Shown piece after piece: positions 46,919 through 60,060 of a stretch of DNA of 64,000 nt. Numbering within the stretch: position 1 is the stretch's first letter; every line of letters begins with the position of its first letter. This DNA comes from Oscarella lobularis (taxonomy: Eukaryota; Porifera; Homoscleromorpha; Homosclerophorida; Oscarellidae). Under the pieces are notes generated by a model that made no database searches, was not told where the DNA came from, and was given only the letters and a program-made list of their open reading frames with translations. The stretch spans positions 930,001 to 994,000 of the forward strand of contig NC_089185.1 of the NCBI RefSeq assembly GCF_947507565.1, read 5' to 3'. Both the position numbers and the translations under genes were made by a program.

Positions 46919-48474
46919 ATGTCGGAATCGTCTCGACGGCGTGTGCAGCAATTGCGAGCGCTCGGTTGCGTCCTAACGATGTCGAGTGTGACCAGTACCC
47001 CGGGAGAGGGACGCGGCGGTCTCCTAATCATTTCGCCCGACGATCTCGTCAAGCAAATGGGACGCGCCGCCGACGGTCGCGAGAAACTCGTCGCCATCGA
47101 CACGCGCGGTCTCGCGCAATTCAACGTCAGTCACATTTGCGACGCGGTCAACATCGGCTCGAATAAACTTCTCAAGCGTCGGCTACAGCAGGACAAGGTC
47201 GGCGTCGAAGATCTGCTCGGCGAACGAGCGAAAATCGGGCGCGAAGGCGGCGTCGCCGTCACTTACAACGAAAGCGGCTGCGCCGACGGAGACGAGTTCA
47301 TGTCGATACTTATGGACAAGTTGCGTTCGTTGTTTCAGAGCGTATTCATATTGGAAGGTAAGCGCTTCGTCTCGCGGACATCTGACTGTGAGATCATCGC
47401 CTAAACACCGCCCACTCTCCCTTTCCCTCCCTTTCCTTCGTTCGTTCGTTCGTACACACACGGGCGTGTTTTGCTCCTTCGATCCGGTTTGTTATGTACT
47501 CCCCCCGTGTCTATTGACTGTGACTGAGACTGAGACTACCGTTCCGGGCATGACGTAATTCTTTTCCCCTATAGGCGGCTATCGCGCCTTTCTCTCGCAC
47601 GCGCCGCACCTTTGCACTCAAAGCGCCGGCACTCGATGCCTACCCGCCTTTTCCGCGCATTCGGTACCGACCGAATTGCCGGTGACGGAAATATTGCCCT
47701 TTCTCTACTTGGGATGCGAGCGCGATGCCCAGTGCTGGGAAACACTCGCCGGTCGCGACATCGGCTACGTGATGAACGTCACCGATCGTTGCGAGAATCG
47801 ATTTCCTGATCAGGTGAAGTATCTTCGCGTTTCGGTGCGAGATTCGGGCACCGAAAACATTCGCGTTCACTTTCAGCAGGCGATTGATTTTATTGGTAAG
47901 AGATGCGCGTAGGGCGTTGGTTGCTCTATAAAAAAGCGGGGGGTGAATTTATTATATAGATGGTGTACGTCTTGGAAATGGTCGCGTTTTGGTTCACTGT
48001 TTTGCTGGAATATCGCGATCTGCCACTATGGCCATCGCCTATATCATGAAGTATAAGAAGTGGTCTCTAGACGAGTCATACAGGTGCGTCATCATTCATT
48101 TGCGTTTTTTTATGTTCCCCTTAGCATCCTGCTTCTGCTATTGTTGTTTCAGATTTGTGAAATCAAAACGACCGAACATTTCGCCTAATCTGAATTTCAT
48201 GGGGCAGCTATTGGAGTTTGAGAAGACGTGCTCTCAGCCAGCATTGGACCGAAACGTGTGTACCTGGAGAGGTCTCCCGGGCGGTTCGAGCGGAAATAGT
48301 AGCAACGGGGGCAGTGGAAGTGGTACGGCTAGTCCAACTCCGATGTCCCGGTATTTTTACAGTGCCTCACCTTCTATGGACGGTAGTGATAGCAGCACTA
48401 GTAGTAGCAGCTCTAGCGGCACAGCAGCAGCAGCAGCAGACCGCCACGCACCTGTTCTTTCTTATGCATCGTAA
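46919..48474 (+). CDS. Dual-specificity MAP-kinase phosphatase, DUSP8/16 type
   Basis: Dephosphorylates Thr and Tyr in the activation loop of MAP kinases; the DUSP8/10/16 branch prefers JNK/p38. Four exons. The N-terminal rhodanese/CH2 domain has [20 protein letters not shown] and the MAPK-docking basic motif [11 protein letters not shown], near-identical to DUSP16. The catalytic domain runs from [20 protein letters not shown] to the signature [20 protein letters not shown] (Cys and Arg of HCxxGxSR present) and [20 protein letters not shown]. The general-acid Asp is in [11 protein letters not shown]. The tail is Gly/Ser-rich and includes [13 protein letters not shown], recalling the YSAS region of DUSP16, but is much shorter. 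Start at 46919 or 46979 (MSSVTSTPG). Confidence 0.92.
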
Positions 48475-48839
48475 AAAAATCCCCCACCATTACTAAATAT
48501 TATTGTCTCTCTCCCTCTCTGTAACTAGCTGTTGTTAGTAATTTTCGCTTTGTAGGCTAGTCTTTACGAGAAATAAATGAATCTATTTTTTCCGTTTGAG
48601 AGATTCGTTTTTACGCATGCGCGCGCGTCACGAGAACTTCGAGAGAGGAGTGTACTGTACCGAGAGTGTACCACAGAACCCAGCAGCGTCGTCGCGCTCT
48701 CTCTCTCTCTCTCTCTCTCGGAAACGCGAACGTCTCTCGTTGCCTCTCGTCGCAAAAAAATCGATGGCCGCGCGCCGCTGGATCGGCTCCTCCCAATCGC
48801 TGTAACTAGAACGAATAAACGATATCGCGGGGCGAACGA
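48475..48839. other. STK33 promoter and 5' UTR with a CT microsatellite
   Basis: About 365 bp. A perfect CT dinucleotide run lies at 48697-48719, within a likely 5' UTR. The frame 48577-49080 crossing the STK33 start is out of frame with it and is rejected as coding. Confidence 0.55.
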
Positions 48840-51367
<2,528 letters not shown>

Positions 51368-52438
51368 TTTCGATCTCCTCCTCCTCCTCCTCCTCCTCCT
51401 CCTCCTCCCTGCATGTGTGGCGGTGTAAGTGATGGGGACGATGTAGTGATTGTGGTATTATTATTTTTCGAACCCGATTTTTTCTGTGCATTTTGCGAGC
51501 TGGGGCAGAGCGCTCTCCTTTTTCGCTTGTCGATGCCGCTGTGCGCAGATATGTATATGCTAATTTTTGTACGCCGGCTGTTATTCTATATTCAATCGAA
51601 TCATTTTTTTACGAGAAAAGTTGCTTTCGTTGCGAACCCTTGTCCCTTCCCGGGGGAATTGGAGTTTTTCCTCGGTGGAACCGGAGGGACGTACGGTTTG
51701 TTGCCCTACAGTGGCGAAAGCTGTACCCGTCCTATCCATCCTGTGAGAGATTTTCGGAGGATTTCGGTTCCGGCAGGAATTGTGACGATAGCACGCGTTC
51801 TTTCGACCTAGTTGACCCCTAATTGACCTAGTTTACCCTATTCGACCTTTTCTCTATATGCTTGCTCTTCCTCTTTTGCGCAACTGCAGCAACCGCGACC
51901 TCTCATTACAGCGGACTCTGCACACAGCAGTATCCGCCTAAACAAGAAATTGCTTAGCTTGCAAAAGCTAAAATTACCTCACCTCAAGATTGCCCGCAAC
52001 GACTAGCTTTCAGGTGTGGTTTTCTCGTCTAAATCTGCCGGATTTCCGGCACTACTAGCTTGACCTGGGCTAGTCTCTTCCTGTCCTGTTTATCTTCTTT
52101 CCTTACTTTAGCACACTAATATGCAAAACAAAATCGTAAAATGGATCCTACGTCAGCAAACAAACCGTGCCTTTGTCATTTTTTGGCGTGCTGCTCGAAT
52201 TGGTTGTCAGCAACAGCAGTGGTTTTAGGTGGGGCACTACTGTTCTGAGAACGTATGTCAAAAGTCCTACGGCAAATTCCAAAAACATGCTGTAGCGTCG
52301 GGGGATGACCGTTCATGAGGTAGTGATGAGAGGGGTATTTTTAGTGCGACGCTGCCAATCCTATTTAAGCATTCCGAGTTTGCGATGTGGAATCAAACTT
52401 TGGAAGAAGTACAGCAGAATCAGAAGCAGAACAATTGA
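51368..52438. other. Spacer between STK33 and the cystine-knot genes
   Basis: About 1.07 kb. A GGA/TCC triplet run (51376-51408) and a short TTGACCTA-like repeat (51805-51845) are present. The overlapping frames at 51413-51822 show no family resemblance. A TATA element lies at 52362-52369. Confidence 0.55.
52362..52369 (+). promoter_or_regulatory. TATA-like element of cystine-knot gene 1
   Basis: TATTTAAG 77 bp before the ATG, at nearly the same distance as TATAAAG (53359-53365) before gene 2. Confidence 0.45.
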
Positions 52439-53023
52439 ATGATGAGGATCGTATTAGTCGCCTGCCTTTGTATGGTTCCTTTATTGGCCGTCAACGCAAG
52501 ACCTCAATTGGCCAGAAACGCAAGAGCTCTATCGGAACCTTGCCCATTGGCTACAGGAACAACTTATTTGAAAGATTTGAACTGGACAAATCTCGAAGAC
52601 AGCTCGCCTATATTAAACGAAATAAAACTACAAGCTCTCCGTCACCTCAGAAGTAACACTGGTTTGGATCACAATGTATGGAAGCTGCAGTCAGATATCT
52701 CAGAAGCAATTCCCGAGTACAAGACGATTTACGTCTCTGGTTGCTATAATTTTTGTAGTAAGATTTTTGCCATGCCGTCCGGTTTCAAGCTTAACCAAGA
52801 CAGAACCCAGGATTCATACAAGTTGCGCCAGTGCTGCGTACCATCGAGCTATGAGGACGCGACACTTGGAAATTGGACATTTACTTTTGTGAAGGAAATT
52901 TTCAATGTGGCGAAAAATGAAAGGGAATATGAGTCCAAAACATTGTCTCCTGTCGATGTCGTATTGAAAGATTTCAGAGTGACAAAGTGCGAAAGGCGAA
53001 TACAACTACACCTAAAGAAGTAG
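52439..53023 (+). CDS. Secreted TGF-beta-like cystine-knot protein 1
   Basis: Single exon, 194 codons. Residues 1-20 are a signal peptide (MRIVLVACLCMVPLLAVNA). The mature part carries Cys35 before DLNW, a C-x3-C pair (C102/C106, GCYNFC), adjacent Cys132-133 in QCCVPSS and a final DVVLKDFRVTKCER. This order (C, CxxxC, CCVP, VxLKxxxVxxC) is that of the TGF-beta superfamily knot, but the last C-x-C has only one Cys. No long prodomain and no clear furin site are visible, so it is not a standard TGF-beta precursor. The next gene is a paralogue with the same motifs. Likely a secreted ligand, antagonist or defence protein; receptor unknown. One potential N-glycosylation site near NWT (residues 48-50). 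Confidence 0.72.
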   Translation: MMRIVLVACLCMVPLLAVNARPQLARNARALSEPCPLATGTTYLKDLNWTNLEDSSPILNEIKLQALRHLRSNTGLDHNVWKLQSDISEAIPEYKTIYVSGCYNFCSKIFAMPSGFKLNQDRTQDSYKLRQCCVPSSYEDATLGNWTFTFVKEIFNVAKNEREYESKTLSPVDVVLKDFRVTKCERRIQLHLKK

Positions 53024-53443
53024 CATCGCTGTGCTACGCTGCGTAGCAGGAAATGCTTTCTTTGTCGTCAGCATCATCTCTAACTCTAATTGATTGATTG
53101 TATTCATTGATTGATTATTGTATTGTTTATATTTGTTAGTATTGTTGTCATGCGTCTTGTTGCAAATATATGTACATTTGACTTCATAATTGCAGTGAGT
53201 ATCAACTCACATCTGTTTCCCTTTACTCTCCTCCCCCCGCCCATGATATGTCTAAGTTTTCGTCCCTCAGACAACGTCAGTCCGGTCTTGGGGAGAACGT
53301 CCTTCTCACTCCTTGTACGGGGTTGAACAAAACGGAAATGCGTTTCCTCTCTTTTTCTTATAAAGATCACTCCGATAGTAGTGACTGACTACTAGTATCG
53401 TCCACAAGACCACACGAACAGTGTGATAGTATAAATCATAATA
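53024..53443. other. Spacer between the two cystine-knot genes
   Basis: About 420 bp with the 3' end of gene 1, short TTGATTGA repeats near 53090-53120 and the gene 2 promoter. No other frame is credible. Confidence 0.55.
53359..53365 (+). promoter_or_regulatory. TATA box of cystine-knot gene 2
   Basis: TATAAAG 85 bp before the ATG at 53444, so the two tandem genes have their own promoters. Confidence 0.5.
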
Positions 53444-53884
53444 ATGCTTCAAGCTTTTCTCGGCTTCCTGTTCTTTACTACAGTTTCAAGTCTGACAAAA
53501 AGTTCTACGTATTGCCAAATCCAGACCGTCAACGTTTCTGTCAGTGACATCAATTGGGGACTTCTGGATGCACAACTCAAGAGCAAATATCCTCTTTTTA
53601 TTTCTGGCAGTGATGATCAAAGCCAAGTCACGCTCTCTCTCTGCGGAGGACTTTGCAAGACAAAGCGTAGATTTCGCAGTCGTCCTTTGATGTTTTCTGC
53701 GCACGCAAAACTTATCAATGCTATAAGCGACGGAATTCGGAAGTCGTGCTGCGTTCCAAGCAGCCTCAGAACTACGCGCCACTATTTGACAATGATGAGC
53801 GAAAGTGCCGAAGGCAGTTCTCCTCCGGTTCTGACGCACGAACTCGTTTACCTGTCTGTGGCTCAGTCATGTCTCTGCCAATGA
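53444..53884 (+). CDS. Secreted TGF-beta-like cystine-knot protein 2
   Basis: Single exon, 146 codons. Signal peptide MLQAFLGFLFFTTVSS. The mature chain of about 128 residues has exactly seven Cys in TGF-beta order: C24, C67-x3-C71 (CGGLC), C102-C103 (SCCVPSSL), and C143-x-C145 at the very C-terminus (QSCLCQ). Upstream of the second Cys, NVSVSDINWGLL resembles the VDFSDVGWNDW strand of TGF-beta, and LTHELVYLSVAQSCLC resembles the last two strands. The first-to-second Cys gap (43) is longer than usual. No prodomain. Paralogue of the preceding gene (shared DINW/DLNW, CxxxC, CCVPSS). Probably an extracellular dimeric or monomeric ligand; function unknown. Confidence 0.75.
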   Translation: MLQAFLGFLFFTTVSSLTKSSTYCQIQTVNVSVSDINWGLLDAQLKSKYPLFISGSDDQSQVTLSLCGGLCKTKRRFRSRPLMFSAHAKLINAISDGIRKSCCVPSSLRTTRHYLTMMSESAEGSSPPVLTHELVYLSVAQSCLCQ

Positions 53885-54039
53885 TGAGCAACTCAACGAA
53901 CTGCGAACAATATATTAGCTAATTGTAGTCTGTTGCAAAATACACGTGAGCGCATTCATTGAACACTTCCGCCCGGACACCGAGCGGAACAGCGCGGGAG
54001 TGCGTAGCAGGTAGCGCGCTTCCACGCTGCGCTACCAAA

Positions 54040-57000
54040 ATGGCAATCGAGTGCCGAGATTGGAAGTGGTGGTATTTCTTCGTATCGAGCGTCGGCTTCC
54101 TATTCGGCGGCATCCTACTCATCGTCCTCGCCCGTCTCGCGCGCGCGCGACTCTGCAAGGCGCCGAAACGCGCCCGCAACGACGACATCGTCATCGAACG
54201 CTCGGCCACGGGCGGTTTCGTCGTCGCCGACGACGAGCCCCAATCGGACGGACTCCAATCGTGGTTCAACGATCTTCTCTCGATCAATGCGATATCGGGA
54301 AGAATACTGGTAGGTCTACACCCGCTTCCTAGTCGATTCCGGCTCGCGCAAAAAATAACGCTGCGAAAAAATAATAGGCGGTCGTCACTCTCGTCGCAGT
54401 GCTGGTTAGCATAGTTGTGTACATCAGAGACACCTACGAGTAAGGAAGGCCCCGCGGCTGTCGGGAGAAACCAATCCCCGCCCAAAAGATCGATTGTCTT
54501 CCCCTCTCTTCCCCCGCGCCCCCTCTCCCTTCACCCCAAGGCCGATCGAACAGTGTAACGTATCGCCGAAAGACGACGGATGGCTCCTAACCGACATCGT
54601 CGTCAATTTCTACTTTCTTCTTCACTTCATTCTTCGCGTACGTTTTCTCTAATTCGTCCTGTTCCAGATCCGGTCTTATATAAATTCTTTCATTCGCGCA
54701 GTTTCTCGCCGCCGACGACAAACTGAGCATGTGGGTCAGCATCGAGTCGATCGTCGATTATTTCACCGTGCCGCCGATCGTCGTTCTCTTGGCGACCGAT
54801 CGATATTGGCTCGGTAAGGATATTGTTCCATATATCGCTTATAAGAATTCGATGTCCGTCTCCTGCAAGGCTTCCGCTTCATGCGAATCCTTAGTCTGAT
54901 GCAAATTAAGAACGTCATTCAAGTGACGGGTCTCATTAAACCTGGGTACGGTTCGAAATATTTTTCTTTTTCTTCTTTTTTTTTTGAGATGCATTGTTTT
55001 GACAGTCTCGTTCTGCAGCTGATCGTCGTCGTCGTCAATTTCGTTTCGGCTTGGCTAACGGCATCTGGCTGTTTCCACTTGGTCTCTCTCTAGCGATCGC
55101 TTTTATATTCTTTTCTCTTATTCTTTTTCGTTGTAGTTCGAAAACTACGGCGATCCGTGGAACAACGGCGCCGACATGCAAAATATCTCCTATCCGACGA
55201 CTCTCTACTTCACCATGGTCACCGTATCGACGGTCGGCTACGGCGACTTTTCTCCAACGACGGCCCTGGGTCGAATATTTTTTGTGCTCTTCATTATCGG
55301 CGGCTTGGTGCGTCGTTCGATTGCGCGGTTACCTGGGTGACGATTTGCGTGTAGGCTCTCTTTGCCACGTACACGCCGATGTTCGTCGAATTCTTTCAAT
55401 TTATGTCGCCCTACGACAGAAGTCTCAAAGAAGATGCGAGGAGGTACGCAGAATTGCACGCTCCATTTGCGTCCACGATCTCTTCCTTATTTTTTTTTGA
55501 AAAGGAAACATGTCGTCGTGTGCGGTTGCATCACCGAGGAAAGCATGGGAACGTTTCTCGCCGATTTCATGCACAAGGACAGAGCCGACAAGTCGACCGT
55601 CGTCGTCTTCTTACATCCGTATGTCGCTCGATCGATCTCTCGGTGTCGCGTACACGTACGTCTTCCTTGTTTTTAGTGAAAAACCGCCCGTTCCCATAAG
55701 AGCTCTGCTAAAGAGACTCAGCTCGCGCGTTGTCTACCTAAAGGGTTCGATATTGAAGGCGTGTGATTTGGATCGCGTCAGGGTAACAGTTCTCGATCTC
55801 GAACGAATTGAAATATATATAACTTTACTCCTGTATATACAATACAGCTGGGCAGTGCATCTGGCTGTCTCGTTCTCGCAAATAAGAATTCGCCCGATTC
55901 TATGGCCGAAGATTCGGCGAACATTCTGAGGCATTACCGCTTTCTTTTTGATTGGGTCCAGGTCAGCGTTGTTGTTCTCTCCTATAGAGTCGTCGCGGTG
56001 AAGAACCATTCGCCCAACGTGCGCACCATCGTCCAGCTAATTGAAGTCAGGAGCAAGGTGAACAACGATACGTCAGTTGCACGACAGAATCTCTTTATAT
56101 TGCAATCAACAGCGTCATCTTTTGAATGTTCCCAACTTCAGTCAAAAACACGGTGACGACGTGATCTGCATCAGTGAGGTCAGGCCTGTCTTTTTTTTTT
56201 CGGGGGGGGGAGGGGGGAAATTTCCTACTTTATATTATATAGCTCAAGCTCGGATTGATAGGACAGAGTTGTCTTTGTCCTGGATTTTCCACGCTCCTTT
56301 CTAATCTGACGTGCATGCGCAGCGAGATTCACGGCGTAAGCCAACACTTTACTTCTTCTTCTTCTTCTTGAGAGATATATTCTTCGTTTAAGTTGCATTC
56401 ACCTGACGGTCGTCTATATGAACGCTGGGAGTTAAATTATTTCTCGGGTTCATCCTATGAACTCTACTCTATTCCACTTCCACCGTTCTTTGAGAATAAG
56501 TCGTTCTTGGAGTCTGTAAAGTGAGGAGTTTGTATTGTTTGCATTCTTTCTTTGTAAGCTTAGATACTTCTGCGTACAGAATTTGTTATAAGGACCTTGG
56601 TTTGCTGATGTTTGCCATTCAATTTCCAGCTGAAGGAAACTCATTCTCCAAGTGAGTTGTCTTCTACACAGTAGAATGGTGAAATCGCTAAAGTGGACTC
56701 CTTGTAGACTTCTGTTCAATCCGGATCATTCGGTGCGTATCAAGCCAAATACAGAGGGATTTTTCGTGGCAAAAGACGAAGAAGAGGTGCAAAGGTGAGA
56801 GAGCGTACACTAATACTGTATAATTGTAGTACAGATAGAAAATTCTTGAAACTTGACTTTCTTTATCGTCGCAGGCTGTTGGAATACGACCCCGCGGAGA
56901 TGAAAAGCGAGGCAATCGAATTGCAGGAGTCCCGTAGCGAAGGCCAACCGGTTACCACCGGAGCAAGAGTAGCAAGCGGTGGCGGCGGAAAATTAAGCAA

Positions 57001-58677
57001 GCTTCTGAATCGGAAAAAGAAACTGTTGACGGCTTTGACCGGCAAGAAGTCCAATCGCCAGCACGGCGAGCAGAGACAAGACAGTGGAACCATGTATCAC
57101 ACGGAAAAAGAGACGACGTACGACGAAGCGCTATTGGTACGTGCTACGTGCTCTAGCTTACCTCCCGCGAATTGAGGAGGATGACGATATTTGCCTTTGT
57201 AGAGTTCGATGGAGCAAAAGGAATTAGCGGATCATATTGTCATCTGCACTTTTGGAACAAAGAAATCTCCGCTGATTGGGTTGGAACAAACGGTGAGTAA
57301 GACCTCAAACTTTTGAATATAGCACTCTACATGTGGTCGTTGCGTAGATTTTTCCCTTGAGACGAATGACTTTGTCAAAATCTGAACTGAAGTTAATTGT
57401 TCTTCTTGGCCACGGCGACTACCTTCGCAGAGAGGCGAGTCATTATTGTTTTGCAAGCAATTATTTCGTTCATTACTGCCTTTATAGTGGCCCGCCTTGA
57501 AACGATTTGAATCAATTCGAATTGTTGAGGTGAACCACCTGTGGAAAATTTCCTGACTAACAGTAAAGAAATATTATGTGTTTTTTCTCTACTAAGGGGT
57601 CGCCCCTGGAACGGGACGACTTGCAGAAAGTCAGCCTGAACTACTGCGACATGTGCGTGATCCTTTCGCCGGGCACCCAGAAAGGCGACAGCGACGACAG
57701 CATACCGATCAGCTTCAGCGACAAAGAATGCATTCTAGCAACGCTCAATATCAAAGGAATGCGCTTCGAGGATCTCGAAAGTGGCCCCGTCGTCGCTCTC
57801 GACGCCCAGTCGCCAATCGTCAGCGGGAGTCTCGCTCGACGGCGAAAGATGAGAGATCGACTTTTGATTGACGGAAAGGACGTGCCAATCATAACCGAAT
57901 TGGGTACGGCGGCCGGTCGCGGTGGGATCAAACGAATTTTAATTTTCTTTTTTTGTGTGTTTAGTCATTGACTCAAACGTGCAGTTTCTTGAGCAGGACG
58001 ACGAGGACGATCCGACGGGGGAGCTCTATTGCTCGTCGCCGTTCGCTCACGGCACGACACTGTCGGTGTCGGTCTTGGATTCGTTTCTGAGTGCGGTAAG
58101 CGATGGGCGCGTCAGAGACCAAATGCGCGCGTGCATTCTCGAGTATTAGACCTACTTCAATGACGACGTGTTGGACGTCGTAAAGACGCTGATTACGGGT
58201 CAAGTGCCGTGGAGTCAGAGAAAGATGCACGGCGGCAGCAATAGTGATGAAGATGCTAGTGGTACGGGCGCAGGAAATTGCATTTTGCGACTTCTCTATC
58301 TGGCTGATACTCGCTATCGTTCCTACGCATCCGTAAGTCCTATGTCCCTGGAGCCGTCAAGTCTACTATGTCTCCGTTTTTAGGAGGGCAGGCAATACAT
58401 GGACTTGCTCTTTGCCCTGCTCGAAAACGAAGGCATGCTTGCCTTGGGCATCTACAGGAGTCGCGAGCTGACCGATCCATGCGGCAAGCGCTACGTCATT
58501 ACGGCCCCGAGCGCCGACTTCCCGCTGGAGGCCTACGACAAAATCTACGTTCTCACGTCACCCAATCGAGAATCGTTGGCTGACAACTCCACTTCGCCAC
58601 CGCTCATGGTGAAAACGCTCACTGCTGACGACTCGGACGGCATACGCATCACGGAGGACCCCGTTAGTAACGTTTAA
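54040..58677 (+). CDS. KCNMA1: BK-type calcium-activated potassium channel (Slo1)
   Basis: More than 20 exons. S0 ([17 protein letters not shown]), S1, S2-S3 ([28 protein letters not shown]), S4 ([19 protein letters not shown]), S5, selectivity filter [20 protein letters not shown] and S6. Then RCK1 ([20 protein letters not shown] and [11 protein letters not shown]), a linker, and RCK2 ([52 protein letters not shown]). The calcium bowl is intact: [17 protein letters not shown] against human QFLDQDDDDDPDTELY. C-terminus FGIYRLRD-like [19 protein letters not shown]4 keeps two Arg, but the third (human R213) is Ser (codon 54893-54895). Exon 1 is 54040-54309; other exon limits are mostly approximate. 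Probably Ca-gated with altered voltage sensing. Confidence 0.95.
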
Positions 58678-58707
58678 TTAAGGAGGAAGCACACAGCAGG
58701 AGATGGA

Positions 58708-58735
58708 AAGCAAGCAAGCAAGCAAGCAAGCAAGC
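58708..58735 (+). repeat. AAGC microsatellite
   Basis: Seven perfect AAGC units in the short gap between the BK channel stop and the ZXD-like gene stop on the other strand. Confidence 0.9.
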
Positions 58736-58756
58736 GCAGCTTTTCTATTATCAGTG

Positions 58757-59703
58757 CTACGAGTCGACTTTATTATGCGTTAAATCCCGTGTTTCTAGAT
58801 CACGTTTGCTATCTTTTCCGTATTGCCTTCGAAGCCAGGCCAACGAACAGTGCGTATCCCGATGTCGCTTGAGCTGATCAGCGCGAGCGAATCGACTCTC
58901 GCATCCGTCCAAGTCGCACGCGTACGGCCGCTCACCGGTGTGCGTTCGACGATGGACCGTCAACTTTGACGGCCGATCGAATTGTCGTTCGCATCCGACA
59001 AAGTCGCAAACGTGAACAGGTTTCGTTCGTCCTCGTCGTCCTTCGTTGCGATTGTGCTCCTTTGCCACGTGTCGTTTCAATAGTTTTGGGCTGGTGAAAA
59101 TGAGGTCGCATCCCACTCTGCTACACGGATAGGCTGGAGGTGCTGTTTCTTCTATGGCGTCTCGATGCTGATCCTTTACGTGTGCGGCGAGATTGTATTT
59201 GGTAGCGAACGTCTTCCCGCATCCATCCTCGTTACACTACAATTTTTTTTATGAGGTAATATTGTAATTGTATCTTTATCTTCATCTCTATTATCTCTTA
59301 CTTGGAAAGATGCCTTGTTGGATGAGTGGGTGGAGCTGTGACGTCTCAGTTTGTAAGCTGTGGAAAATGACCAACGGCAGTCCAGTTCCGGGCACTGTAA
59401 AATACGCGAGTTACCACGATCCGGGAATTAATTCGTGTCGGAATCCACCTTGAATTTTTTCGGTTCTCTCGGCGGACTTCTTCTCGAATTCAAGACGGTT
59501 TCAGTTTGCTGGATTTGAGCCACCACTACTTCCAGACCATCCTCTAGTGCCTGATCGGCCTCCAATTGGCCTGTGTCCTCCTCTCGAGGCTCCATTTCCT
59601 GAGAAGGCGGCGAGAAAGGCAAAAGCGGCTCTGCATCGTCTAGAAGAAGTCGAATAAAGGGATCGTCCCAAGTGAGTGCCACAGATTCGTCAATTTCGTC
59701 CAT
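58757..59703 (-). CDS. ZXD-like C2H2 zinc-finger protein
   Basis: Three exons on minus: 59703 to about 59455, 59394-59302 and 59236-58757. An acidic N-terminus (DEIDESVALTWDDPFIRLLL and LLDDAEPLLPF), perhaps a transactivation region, precedes five fingers of C-x4-C type: CPELDCRWSFSTAYKLRRH, CNEDGCGKTFATKYNLAAH, CSRVGCDLIFTSPKLLKRH, CDFVGCERQFDRPSKLTVH with linker TGERPY, and CDLDGCESRFARADQLKRH. Fingers 1, 2 and 4 match ZXDA/B/C (CPEPGCGWSFTTAYKLRRH, GCGKKFTTVYNLKAH), a co-activator family known from CIITA. Human ZXDs have ten fingers, so this one is half as long. TFIIIA-like alternatives fit less well. Tail-to-tail with the BK gene. Start at the ATG 59703; an upstream exon is possible. Confidence 0.78.
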
Positions 59704-59773
59704 CTTGTGAGCAGCTTCAGCTTGAGAGTACCTAGCTTGACAACATCCCGGATTGGAACGCAGCGACTGCACG

Positions 59774-60060
59774 ATGGACTATGAGAAAGTCTTCAAAGAG
59801 CTCTTCGACAACGTCGTCGGCAAGCGCGCTGGGTAAGCGAAAATCGCTCTTTTACCAAACGACGTCGTGTCGACCCTTGGACGCTCGAGGGGGCCCTCGC
59901 GGTTCCTCTTCTCGCTGGCTGAGCAAATTCAGCTTTGCGCGCTTCGCAGTTTATTCGGGCGTTGCACACGATTAGAAAAAAGAGCGCAGGACGTCTCTTC
60001 GCAAAGGGGCTGATTGCTCACCTGCTTCACGCGCGATCTTTGCGAAGCGAGAAGAACTAA
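59774..60060 (+). CDS. Possible small two-exon gene divergent from the ZXD-like gene
   Basis: An ATG at 59774 opens MDYEKVFKELFDNVVGKRAG, with an excellent donor (GG/GTAAGCG at 59833) and an acceptor at 59974-59975. Joining in phase gives a 47-residue basic peptide ending SLRSEKN at about 60060. The other frames of exon 2 stay open to about 60215, so the real splice pattern may differ. No family recognised. Support is only splice-site quality and the 70 bp head-to-head spacing with the zinc-finger gene, a spacing common in this window. Confidence 0.25.

Noticed and set aside
51413-51822. Two overlapping frames of about 110-130 codons after STK33
   Set aside because: No domain or signal peptide, no splice-consistent extension; they probably lie in the STK33 3' UTR.
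51805-51845. TTGACCT repeats as a nuclear-receptor response element
   Set aside because: Only one copy is a good half-site, spacing is irregular and the place is downstream of STK33, far from the next start.
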